Of a stretch of DNA of 64,000 bases, positions 1 through 6,997 are shown one piece after another. Made by a program: the position numbers and the translations under genes. The stretch comes from FLUQ01 sp031550605 (GTDB lineage: Bacteria; Desulfobacterota; Desulfovibrionia; Desulfovibrionales; Desulfovibrionaceae), in the NCBI GenBank assembly GCA_031550605.1, contig JAVBOK010000021.1, forward strand, positions 1-64,000. Direction: 5' to 3'. Numbering within the stretch: position 1 is the stretch's first letter; every line of letters starts with the position of its first letter. The notes beneath the pieces are model-generated. The model made no database searches. It was not told where the DNA came from and worked only from the letters and a program-made list of their open reading frames with translations.

Positions 1-136
1 CCCGCGCGCGGCCCCCCCCCCCGCCACCCGGGGGGGGGCCGGGCGGGTGTGGGGGCAGTTCGCCCCGGCCCTCCGCCGCCTCCTGGCCCCCCCCCGCCTC
101 GCCGGGGCGCCCCCCACGGAAGCGGAAAAAGGGCAA
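1..136. other. Non-coding left edge with G/C homopolymer runs
   Basis: Short stretch downstream of the minus-strand PEP-CTERM gene. It consists largely of runs of C and G (for example around 11-22, 30-38 and 90-98). I see no convincing gene, and no clear terminator hairpin with a T-run for the gene ending at 137. The runs could be genuine or an assembly-edge artefact. Confidence 0.5.
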
Positions 137-937
137 TTACCGTCTTCCGCGCCTCCAGGACACGACGCCCGCGCCGATAAGGCCGATGCCCATCAGGGCC
201 AGGGTGCCGGGTTCCGGCGTGGGCAGCGCCTGCACGGGCTGGCCGGGCACGGTCCTGATCTGCAGCCAGGTGGGTATTGTGGTGCCCCGGGATTCCGGTG
301 TGATCCAACCGTACAGGGGCGTGCCGTCGGGCAGACCGAGTTTTCCCAGTGCGTACCTGTAATACCAGGCGTCCGCGTAATCCGTCGCCAGATTCTTGAA
401 CGAGGCCGCGAAGGAAAACTCGTATTCCTGGCCGTCATAGGCGAACGCCTGCGTGGCTGTGGAAATGTCGCGGAGCACAAAGATGTCGTCCTGATGAGCC
501 CCCTCGTTCAGCGTTTCAAAGAACGAAAACTGCAGGGTCGTTTTAAAGGGCGGAGCCAGTGGAGTCCCGGTCGGGATCCCCGGTGCCAGGGCCAGGGTCA
601 GCTCCGCGCTGCCGTGGTCCAGGGCGGCCGCATTGGCACGGATTTCCCGGTTGCGATGGTAGAGGTCCATGCCCGAAGCCGCGGGGCCGTCGGTAACGGC
701 TGTTCCGGATGCCGCGAACAGGGTTATGTAGCTGTGCGGGTTGTTGCCCCAGAGCAAAGTGACGCCGTTGTCCCGGCGGGTTATTCCCTGCCGGGTTCCG
801 TTGGTGTCATTGCCGTAATCATTCCCGAAAACGCCGCTGACGGAATAGCTCCACTGTTCCACCAGCGCGGCTTTGGCCGCCGGCGCGCTGAACGCCAGAC
901 CCGGAATGAGGGCCAGAATGGCAAGGTATCGTTTCAT
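137..937 (-). CDS. PEP-CTERM sorting-signal protein (exosortase substrate)
   Basis: A 266-residue secreted protein. Residues 1-23 form a Sec signal peptide (KR, hydrophobic core, AKA-A cleavage-like end). The last ~28 residues are a textbook PEP-CTERM tail: PTPEPGTLALMGIG, a transmembrane stretch, then WRRGRR. By family knowledge the tail is recognised by an XrtA-type exosortase, which is encoded in this window at 34700-35563. The body (residues 25-235) has no domain I recognise; it is presumably a surface or matrix protein. The ATG at 937 is preceded by a strong GGGGGGAAT ribosome-binding site. It is monocistronic, with its own sigma-54 promoter at 1009-1024. The specific function is unknown. 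Confidence 0.9.
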   Translation of the reverse strand: MKRYLAILALIPGLAFSAPAAKAALVEQWSYSVSGVFGNDYGNDTNGTRQGITRRDNGVTLLWGNNPHSYITLFAASGTAVTDGPAASGMDLYHRNREIRANAAALDHGSAELTLALAPGIPTGTPLAPPFKTTLQFSFFETLNEGAHQDDIFVLRDISTATQAFAYDGQEYEFSFAASFKNLATDYADAWYYRYALGKLGLPDGTPLYGWITPESRGTTIPTWLQIRTVPGQPVQALPTPEPGTLALMGIGLIGAGVVSWRRGRR

Positions 938-1008
938 TGGGATTCCCCCCTGTCTGGAGTTCGAACTTCGGCCTCCGGCGGATGCGCTTCGTTATCGACA
1001 GAGAGAGT

Positions 1009-1024
1009 TGCAACTTGCGTGCCT
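1009..1024 (-). promoter_or_regulatory. Sigma-54 (-24/-12) promoter of the PEP-CTERM gene
   Basis: Read on the minus strand the sequence is AGGCACGCAAGTTGCA. It matches the sigma-54 consensus TGGCACGNNNNTTGCA at all but the first base, with the required GG-N10-GC spacing. Transcription would start near 997, giving a leader of about 60 nt before the ATG at 937. Confidence 0.85.
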
Positions 1025-1120
1025 TCCATGCACTCTCAACTGAAGATGTTGTATTATACATGGTTATCGCATTTTTTCCGGAAATCAGAAGAAAAGAACC
1101 TGCGCCGGCCGGAAAGTCTC

Positions 1121-1180
1121 CCGACAGGCGTAAAGGAATCCGACACAAAACGGGGAACATCGCGCGAAAGGCCGCGACAG
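1121..1180 (-). promoter_or_regulatory. Putative enhancer sites: TGTCGG repeats
   Basis: On the minus strand three related elements lie about 100-160 bp upstream of the sigma-54 promoter: CTGTCGG (1121-1127), GTGTCGG (1140-1146) and CTGTCGC (1174-1180). The first two are 19 bp apart. The same CTGTCGG element recurs upstream of the other PEP-CTERM gene (49752-49800). The position suits binding by a sigma-54 activator such as PrsR. The role is inferred from position and recurrence only. Confidence 0.4.
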
Positions 1181-1207
1181 GGGCGGAAGGCAAAAAACCG
1201 AAGAGGG

Positions 1208-1891
1208 CTACCAGAAATGCCATTGCCCGGTATGCAGCACCCATGCCCCCAGCGCGGCGTTGGTCACGGCATGGGCCAGCACGCAGTGCATGACGCTGCG
1301 GGTCTGGCGCAGCACCAGGTTGTAGACGACCCCGGCCAGCAGGCCGGCCAGGACCATGTGGTGCTCCAGAGCGAAGAGCGCCGCCGTGACCGCGAAGGCG
1401 AAAGGCCCGGCGCAGCCCGGTTCGGCGGCAAGGAAATCCCTGTGTTCCAGCGCCCGGATCAACCAGGATCGCCAGAACAGCTCTTCGGCCAGAGGCACGA
1501 GCAGGGCCGCGCCCAGGAAACGGCCGGCCAGCAAAGCCGTCCGGGCGGCGCCTTCCGGTGCGCCTTCCGGCGTGAACGGCCGCGGGGTTCCCACAACGGC
1601 CCAAGACATATCCAGGTTGATCCAGAGCATGAAAACCGAAAGGCCGGCCCCCAGCGACAGAAGCGCATGCCGTCTGTCCAGCAGATCGCGCAAACGCAGT
1701 TCCGCGCAATAGGGCAGGCAGAGGATCAGGACGGCGAGAACCAGGACGGCTTTGACCGGATACAACAGACCGGAGGCGGCCGGCGTGAGCGCGGGCAGGC
1801 CGGCGAAGGCCGCCAGTTCGGCCCCGCCCACGAACAGCATGTACGCCGCAAAGGGCAGAATGCGCGGCAGGACGGGATGGCGGGACAGCAT
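1208..1891 (-). CDS. CPBP/CAAX-type intramembrane protease-related protein, exosortase-associated
   Basis: A 227-residue, multi-spanning membrane protein. It carries the CPBP signature: EELFWRSWL (the EExxxR motif, about residues 140-148), then FALEHHMVL and a C-terminal VMHCVLAHAVTNAAL with the expected histidines. Its layout fits the CAAX-protease-related family found in PEP-CTERM/exosortase genomes. A longer reading frame starts at 1996, but the ATG at 1891 has GAGGG just upstream and removes an overlap with the HlyD gene, so I use 1891. It is the last gene of the minus-strand operon. The substrate is unknown; processing of PEP-CTERM or exported proteins is plausible but inferred. Confidence 0.82.
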   Translation of the reverse strand: MLSRHPVLPRILPFAAYMLFVGGAELAAFAGLPALTPAASGLLYPVKAVLVLAVLILCLPYCAELRLRDLLDRRHALLSLGAGLSVFMLWINLDMSWAVVGTPRPFTPEGAPEGAARTALLAGRFLGAALLVPLAEELFWRSWLIRALEHRDFLAAEPGCAGPFAFAVTAALFALEHHMVLAGLLAGVVYNLVLRQTRSVMHCVLAHAVTNAALGAWVLHTGQWHFW

Positions 1892-1901
1892 ACGCGCCCT
1901 C

Positions 1902-3032
1902 TCAGTGCCCCGGCCCGGCCGGGACGGATGTGACCGGCCCCCGCACGGCGCCGGCGGACCCGGTCCCCCGCGGCGGACCGGTTTCAATATAGGCATCCAC
2001 CCGCATCCCGCTGATCAGCGGACCCGGCTCATCCAACCGGATCAGCGTTTCCAGCACGCTTCTGTCCACCGGTTCGGAAGGGTCTCCGCTGCGATTTTTC
2101 TTGGGCGTCATGCTGCGTTCCAGACGCAGCACGGACCCGGCAAAGATGCGGTCCGCAAAGGCCGGGGCCGCGACAAACGCCTTTTGTCCTGCCCGGACGC
2201 GGCCCGCGTCGCGTTCATCCACCTCCGCCCGCACGTTGAGCGCGGAAATATCCCCCATGCTCAGCACCGGCGAAGGCGAGAAAAGGGAACAGGCCACGCC
2301 GGGATCGCTGTGGATGCGCAAAATGGTGCCGTCCGCCGGCGCGCGCAGTTCGGTTTTCTCCAGCACGGCCCCGGCCCGGTCCACGGCGGCCGCGGCCTGG
2401 TCCAGACGCGCCTCGGCCATGTCCATTTCCTCCTTGCGATACTTCTCGTTGACCAGGGCCAGGCTCTGCCTGGCGGCAATGAACTCCGCCTCGGCCACCA
2501 GCCGGTCGCGGCGAGCCCTCTCCAGTTCCTCTTCGCCTATGGAGCGGGCGCGCACCATGGGCACGCGGCGTTCCGCCTCCTTTTTAGCCTGCTCCAGCCG
2601 CACCGTGGCCCGGTCCAGTTCCGCGACGGCCCGGTCGCGTTCCGCCTGCCGGGACCCGGCCCGATGCATGGCCCAGTCCGCCGCGGCCCGGCGCTGCGAG
2701 GCCCTCGCCTCTTCCAGTTGCGCCGCGTATTCTTTCCGCCGCAGCCGGGCCAGAACCTGGCCCTTGCGCACCGCATCGCCTTCCGTGACCAGCACCTCGG
2801 CAATGATCCCGCTGAGGTCAAAACCCAACTTCAGTTCCTTGCTTGCCGGCTCCACAAAGCCGGGAGCCACCACCCGGTCCGGTCCGCGCTGTTCCAGCAG
2901 AACCGCGGCATGGCTGACGGGCAGGGAAAGCAGGCCCCGTTCCAGCGCCGCGTTCCGCTGCCGCAGATATTCGAACGGCGCTGCCGCCAGAGCGAAAAAA
3001 GCGAGCGTGGCAAGCACGCGTCGGCCGCGCAT
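1902..3032 (-). CDS. HlyD-family periplasmic adaptor of an ABC exporter (DevB-like)
   Basis: A 376-residue membrane-fusion protein. It has a single N-terminal anchor (residues 5-20), a biotinyl-lipoyl half motif near residue 75-95 (GIIAEVLVTEGDAVRKGQVL), a long charged alpha-helical hairpin (about 100-225), and a second lipoyl half with ELRAPADGTILRIHSDPG. A beta-barrel C-terminal part follows. It would bridge the inner-membrane ABC transporter encoded just upstream (3048-4858) to an outer-membrane channel, as in DevBCA-type exporters. No TolC-like gene lies in the window. The C-terminus is Pro/Gly-rich and probably disordered. It lies 15 bp from the ATPase gene, in the same operon. Confidence 0.85.
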   Translation of the reverse strand: MRGRRVLATLAFFALAAAPFEYLRQRNAALERGLLSLPVSHAAVLLEQRGPDRVVAPGFVEPASKELKLGFDLSGIIAEVLVTEGDAVRKGQVLARLRRKEYAAQLEEARASQRRAAADWAMHRAGSRQAERDRAVAELDRATVRLEQAKKEAERRVPMVRARSIGEEELERARRDRLVAEAEFIAARQSLALVNEKYRKEEMDMAEARLDQAAAAVDRAGAVLEKTELRAPADGTILRIHSDPGVACSLFSPSPVLSMGDISALNVRAEVDERDAGRVRAGQKAFVAAPAFADRIFAGSVLRLERSMTPKKNRSGDPSEPVDRSVLETLIRLDEPGPLISGMRVDAYIETGPPRGTGSAGAVRGPVTSVPAGPGH

Positions 3033-3047
3033 CGCAGCACCTCCTTT

Positions 3048-3728
3048 TCAGGATGTTTCCAACAGCCTTCCGTCCTCGATGAACACCATGCGGTCGGCGG
3101 AATCCTTGATCCGGTAATCATGGGTCACGATGACCACGGCCCGCCCCTGTTTGCCGGCCAGATCCCGCAACAGGCCCATGATCAGAGCGCCGTTTTCCGA
3201 ATCCAGGGCCGCGGTGGGTTCGTCCGCCAGCAGCACGGCCGGGTCCCCGGCCAGGGCCCGCGCGATGGCCAGGCGCTGCTTCTGACCGCCGGACAGGCGC
3301 GCCGGGTCTTCGCGCAGCCGTTCGCCCAGACCCACGGCCTCCAGCTTTTCCCGCGCCATGTTCTCCGCTTCCCTGCCCCTGACGCCGCGCAGGTCCAGGG
3401 TCACCAGCACGTTGCCCAGACAGTCCAGGGTGGGGAACAAATTGTATTCCTGAAAAACGAAGCCCAGATGGCGCAGGCGCAGGGCGGCCAGCGCCCGCCG
3501 GCTCAAACCGGACATGCTTTCCCCGCGCACGGCCACCTCGCCCTCCGTGGGGGTCAGAATGCCGCCCATGATGGACAGCAGCGTGGTTTTGCCGCTGCCG
3601 GAAGGACCGCGCAGCATCAGCACTTCGCCCGCGCGCACGTCCAGAAAGATGCCGCGCAGAGCATGGTGCCGGGACGGGCCGCTGCCGAAAACCATGCTGA
3701 CGCCGCGAACCGACAGAGCTGTTTCCAT
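3048..3728 (-). CDS. ABC transporter ATP-binding protein (LolD/MacB/DevA type)
   Basis: A 226-residue ATPase. Visible motifs are Walker A GPSGSGKTT (about residue 41), Q-loop FVFQEYNLF, signature LSGGQKQRLAIARAL, Walker B VLLADEPTAALDSE and switch His VIVTHD. The frame is open to 3803, but the ATG at 3728 overlaps the permease stop codon by one base (TGATG), giving the normal family length. It pairs with the FtsX-like permease and HlyD adaptor next to it to form a tripartite exporter. This subfamily usually drives lipoprotein, glycolipid or peptide export by mechanotransmission. The cargo here cannot be read from sequence. Confidence 0.9.
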   Translation of the reverse strand: METALSVRGVSMVFGSGPSRHHALRGIFLDVRAGEVLMLRGPSGSGKTTLLSIMGGILTPTEGEVAVRGESMSGLSRRALAALRLRHLGFVFQEYNLFPTLDCLGNVLVTLDLRGVRGREAENMAREKLEAVGLGERLREDPARLSGGQKQRLAIARALAGDPAVLLADEPTAALDSENGALIMGLLRDLAGKQGRAVVIVTHDYRIKDSADRMVFIEDGRLLETS

Positions 3729-4858
3729 CAGCGCCCCCTGAAGACCATGGCCGGATCGATGCGCATGACTGTACGGATCGAAAGCAGCGAAGCGCCCAGG
3801 CACATGGCCAGGGTCAGGACGAAAATCGCCAGGGCCACGGACGGGGACAGGACGATGGCCTCGTCGCCGTACTTGCGCAACTCCGTCAGCAACAGGCAGA
3901 TGCCCATGCCGATGCCGTATCCCAGCACCGCGCTGACGCAGGCCTGAACGCCCAGAATGCGGGCGATATATCCGTCCGGAGCGCCCATGGCTTTCAGCGT
4001 GGCGAATTCCGGCAGATGGTCCATGGTTGTGGCATACAGCGTCTGCGCCACCACCACCGTGCCCACGATGAAACCCAGAACGGCCGCCAGCAGCACGGCG
4101 GCCCCCGCGCCGGTGCTCATCATCCAGTACATGCGGGTCTTGCGGCTGAAGTCTTCCGTGGCGTAAGCGTCCACATTGGGCACCCGGCCGTTGATGCGCC
4201 GGGCCAGTGCCGCCGGATCCGTCCCCGGCGCGGCTTTCACCAGCACGTAGGTGACTTGCGCCTGGCCAAAGCGGGAATAGCGGTGCCCGTTGCGGTAGGC
4301 TGTGAACACATACGGCGACGTGGTGAAAGAGCGGATGCCCCGGGTAAAACCCATGATCCTGGCGCGGCTGTCGATGATTTCCGTCTCCTGCCCCAAGGCG
4401 CCGACGCCCAGTTTGTCCAGATACAACTGGTCCACGATCACCGCGTCCGGCGCATCCAGAACGCCGATATCCCCCCGGACCAGATTCCAGGGGCCGCCCA
4501 TGCCCGATGCGACGTCCGAGGCCACGATCTCTATGGATTCCTGCCCGCCGCCGGGTTTTTTCCAGAAGGCGAAATCCACCACCATGCGTGACGCTTTTTC
4601 CACCCCCGGAACGGACAGCACTTCGTAATAGCGCGATTCCGGCATGGGCATGGCGATGTCAAAGGTTTTCACCCCCTTCGAGGCAACCCAGACATCAGCC
4701 CGGCTGTGGTCCACCACACCGGAAATGGTGGTGATGAACCCCAGAAACAGCCCGCATTGCAAGGTGATCAGCACCACGGCGAAAACGATGCCCGTCAGGG
4801 TCACCAGCATCCGCGCCCGGTCATGGCAAAGATTGCGGCACGCGATGGCGGCGATCAT
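3728..4858 (-). CDS. FtsX/MacB-like ABC transporter permease (DevC-like)
   Basis: A 376-residue protein with the family topology. One N-terminal transmembrane helix (about residues 15-45) is followed by a large periplasmic domain (about 45-255), and three C-terminal helices close the protein. These include VLLAAVLGFIVGTVVVAQTL and VALAIFVLTLAMCLGASLL. The motif LPEFATLKAMGAPDGYI is the cytoplasmic loop typical of FtsX-like permeases. A GTG at 4870 is also possible. I prefer the ATG at 4858 because it forms an ATGA overlap with the stop of the upstream regulator, which suggests translational coupling. Confidence 0.87.
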   Translation of the reverse strand: MIAAIACRNLCHDRARMLVTLTGIVFAVVLITLQCGLFLGFITTISGVVDHSRADVWVASKGVKTFDIAMPMPESRYYEVLSVPGVEKASRMVVDFAFWKKPGGGQESIEIVASDVASGMGGPWNLVRGDIGVLDAPDAVIVDQLYLDKLGVGALGQETEIIDSRARIMGFTRGIRSFTTSPYVFTAYRNGHRYSRFGQAQVTYVLVKAAPGTDPAALARRINGRVPNVDAYATEDFSRKTRMYWMMSTGAGAAVLLAAVLGFIVGTVVVAQTLYATTMDHLPEFATLKAMGAPDGYIARILGVQACVSAVLGYGIGMGICLLLTELRKYGDEAIVLSPSVALAIFVLTLAMCLGASLLSIRTVMRIDPAMVFRGR

Positions 4859-6366
4859 ACGAAATCGCACCGCTGAATTTTGTGCTTGCGGTACAGTTCG
4901 TACAGCCTGGGACGGGACAGGCGCGATATGTCGCAGGCCTTGTGGATATCGGCCTCGGATTCCCGGTACAGGCGCAGCAGATACTCCTTCTCAAAACAGT
5001 CCAGAACCTGGCGGCGCGCTTCGCGGAACTTCTCCGGCCTGACCTTGCGCGATGGCGGAGGGGGAACTGCCGCGGATTTCGCGCCCCCGCCGGACGGGGG
5101 GGGCATCTCGTCGACGCCGGCATGCCGGCGATCCCCCCTGTTCCTGCGCCGTTCCAGAAGATGAAGGGGAAAATCGGCCGCCCCGGCCGCCGGGACCTTG
5201 CATTCCAGTTCTGCCAGCAACCGGTCGTGCATGGCCCTGGGCAGATGTTCCACCAGCAGCGCGGGCTTGTCCCAGGCCAGGGCGAACATGCTTTCCATGG
5301 TGCTGGCCAGTTCGCGCACGTTGCCCGGCCAGGAGTACATCCGCAGACAGAACGCGAGATCCTCGGACAGGTTTTTGGGGGGCACGCCCTTTTTTTCGCA
5401 GAGACGGTCCGCGATGCTCCGGGCGATAAGGGGCACGTCCTCGCCCCGTTCGGCCAGGGCGGGAATCTTGATGTGCAGAATGTGCAGGCGGTAATACAGG
5501 TCTTCGCGGAACTGCCCGTCCGCCACCATCTGGGCCAGATCACGGTTGGTGGCGGCAATCAGCCGGAAATCGCTTTCACATTCCGCGCCCCCCCCCACGG
5601 GACGGAAACGGCGCTCCTGCAGGACGCGCAGAAATTTTTTCTGGATGTTCGGGTTCAGTTCCCCCACTTCGTCCAGAAACAGCGTGCCCCTGTTCGCCAG
5701 CTTGATCAGCCCGTCCTTGTTGGAACTGGCTCCGGTAAACGCCCCGCGGTAATAGCCGAAGAGCAGGCTCTCCACCAGCGTTTCGGGCAGCGAAGCGCAG
5801 TCCACCGTGATGAAGGGGCCGTTCCGGCGCGGACTCATCTTGTGCAGGGCCTTGGCGAACAGTTCCTTGCCCGTGCCGGTTTCGCCGTTTATCAGGACAC
5901 TGGCGTCGGAACCGGCGTAGCGCTGTGCCTGGTCAAAGGCCCGCAACAGACTGGGCGATGTCCCCATGATATTGAACTTCGACGGCAAGGGCCGGTCCGG
6001 ATCGGGCCTGCGATGTTCGCGCAACTGGGTCAGCAGCACGTTCAGCGCTTCCGCCGCCCGGTCCAGCGGCAGATAATGCAGAGCGCCCTGCTCCAGCAGC
6101 TTTCTGCCCCGGTCGCGGTCGTACACGGCCGTGACCACGACCACGTGCGGGGCGCAGCCGTTGTCCATAAAGGGCGTCAGCCACGCGCCCTGCTCGGGCA
6201 CACGGCTTTCCGAAGCGACGACCATATCGCAGTAGGTGTGGGCGTAATAGGCGTATGCCTGGGCAAGATCATCGACGGGAATGCAACGGTGGCCGGAATT
6301 TTTCGCCGTGAACGCGAATCGGTCACGGTACTCCGGCGGCGTTCCGACAAGCAATACGGTAGCCAT
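4855..6366 (-). CDS. Sigma-54-dependent enhancer-binding regulator with degenerate receiver domain
   Basis: A 503-residue regulator. Residues 1-115 look like a receiver fold but lack the N-terminal acidic pair and have no Asp at the usual phospho-acceptor position (CDMVVASES instead of a D-ending strand). Phosphorylation is therefore doubtful. Residues ~130-370 are the AAA+ domain, with Walker A GETGTGKELF, the sigma-54 contact loop GAFTGA intact, and TLFLDEVGEL. The C-terminus (~455-503) is a Fis-type helix-turn-helix (ADIHKACDISRLSRPRLYEL). A low-complexity linker rich in R, G and P separates the two (about 395-440). It is the first gene of the exporter/protease operon and divergent from prsT. 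It may regulate its own operon and/or the exopolysaccharide locus. It differs from PrsR (38255-39613). Confidence 0.9.
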   Translation of the reverse strand: MATVLLVGTPPEYRDRFAFTAKNSGHRCIPVDDLAQAYAYYAHTYCDMVVASESRVPEQGAWLTPFMDNGCAPHVVVVTAVYDRDRGRKLLEQGALHYLPLDRAAEALNVLLTQLREHRRPDPDRPLPSKFNIMGTSPSLLRAFDQAQRYAGSDASVLINGETGTGKELFAKALHKMSPRRNGPFITVDCASLPETLVESLLFGYYRGAFTGASSNKDGLIKLANRGTLFLDEVGELNPNIQKKFLRVLQERRFRPVGGGAECESDFRLIAATNRDLAQMVADGQFREDLYYRLHILHIKIPALAERGEDVPLIARSIADRLCEKKGVPPKNLSEDLAFCLRMYSWPGNVRELASTMESMFALAWDKPALLVEHLPRAMHDRLLAELECKVPAAGAADFPLHLLERRRNRGDRRHAGVDEMPPPSGGGAKSAAVPPPPSRKVRPEKFREARRQVLDCFEKEYLLRLYRESEADIHKACDISRLSRPRLYELYRKHKIQRCDFV

Positions 6367-6542
6367 ATCATTTCGCTTTTCTTGATTTGTATTAGGACAC
6401 TGGTACGGGCGCCATGCCCGTCAGCAGTGCCACAATGTCAATCCGGAAAATCGCGCGGGGAATCCTCCCGTATACAATTCTTCCTATATAACCTCGTTGT
6501 ATTGTTACTTATATACCACAGATAAGCACCAGACTCCACGTG

Positions 6543-6562
6543 ATGGTATCTATAGTTACCAT
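6543..6562. repeat. 20-bp near-perfect palindrome, possible operator
   Basis: The sequence ATGGTATCTATAGTTACCAT is a dyad with one mismatched pair around the central CTATAG. Its place in the AT-rich divergent region suggests a binding site for a dimeric regulator. No binding protein can be assigned. Confidence 0.45.
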
Positions 6563-6621
6563 TATATGTATTTTCAAGTCAAGAATTCTTGCTGTCTGGT
6601 TTTTTCATCTTGCGCGTTGGG

Positions 6622-6644
6622 TTTGTATTGTTTTTCAATACAAA
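6622..6644. repeat. Inverted repeat with 9-bp perfect arms
   Basis: TTTGTATTG and CAATACAAA flank a TTTTT spacer. It may be an operator, or part of a weak terminator or attenuator structure. It lies about 150 bp upstream of the candidate sigma-54 promoter of prsT, which suits an enhancer site. Confidence 0.45.
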
Positions 6645-6791
6645 AAGAAAAAACGGTTTCCATTTCGACAAATATCTTACTGAAATAATAGGATTTACAA
6701 AAACAGCGGCGAACGCCCGCCGAAGCGTCTTTTTTCCCCGCCCGGATACTTTTTCACCTACCATCCGAAAATCATTACACTTAGTCATACT

Positions 6792-6807
6792 TGGCCTGAT
6801 TCTGGCT
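6792..6807 (+). promoter_or_regulatory. Candidate sigma-54 promoter of the prsT/exopolysaccharide operon
   Basis: TGGCCTGATTCTGGCT has the exact GG-N10-GC spacing and 9 of 12 defined consensus bases. Alone it would be weak. It is identical at 15 of 16 positions to the minus-strand element at 48804-48819 in front of the FeeM-ThiF fusion, which raises confidence. The leader to the ATG at 6998 would be about 180 nt. Confidence 0.55.
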
Positions 6808-6864
6808 ATATCTCCCGCATGGTTTCCTGCGCCATCGCGCACAGCGCTTCAGAAACAAGCGGCC

Positions 6865-6889
6865 GCATTTCCCGCGCCAGCGGGAATGC
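6865..6889 (+). other. Stem-loop in the prsT leader
   Basis: GCATTTCCCGC and GCGGGAATGC pair over ten base pairs with one bulged T and a GCCA loop. It falls inside the predicted untranslated leader of prsT. No T-run follows, so it is not an obvious terminator. A role in mRNA stability or regulation is possible but unproven. Confidence 0.4.
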
Positions 6890-6997
6890 CTGAACCGGGC
6901 GCCGGAGACGGAATGTATTTCTTTTCCATACGGGCTTTCCGCCGCCGCGGGCGATGCGCCGCGCCGGCGCCCGGCCGTGAAGCACAAGGGGGATCGC

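Larger units (their letters stand above)
6367..6997. other. Divergent intergenic control region between regulator and prsT
   Basis: About 630 bp without a supported gene, and clearly AT-richer than its surroundings between about 6480 and 6780. It holds a 20-bp near-perfect palindrome (6543-6562), a 9-bp-arm inverted repeat (6622-6644), a candidate sigma-54 promoter (6792-6807) and a leader stem-loop (6865-6889). These suggest that the exopolysaccharide operon start is heavily regulated. Short open frames here have no recognisable product. Confidence 0.6.

Noticed and set aside
47..1933. 628-codon plus-strand open frame
   Set aside because: Runs antisense through the PEP-CTERM and CPBP genes and crosses their promoter region; no recognisable domain.
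6391..6440. Possible sigma-54 promoter (TGGTAC/TGGCAC elements) before the regulator gene
   Set aside because: The GG and GC dinucleotides are not 10 bp apart on either strand, so the -24/-12 geometry fails.
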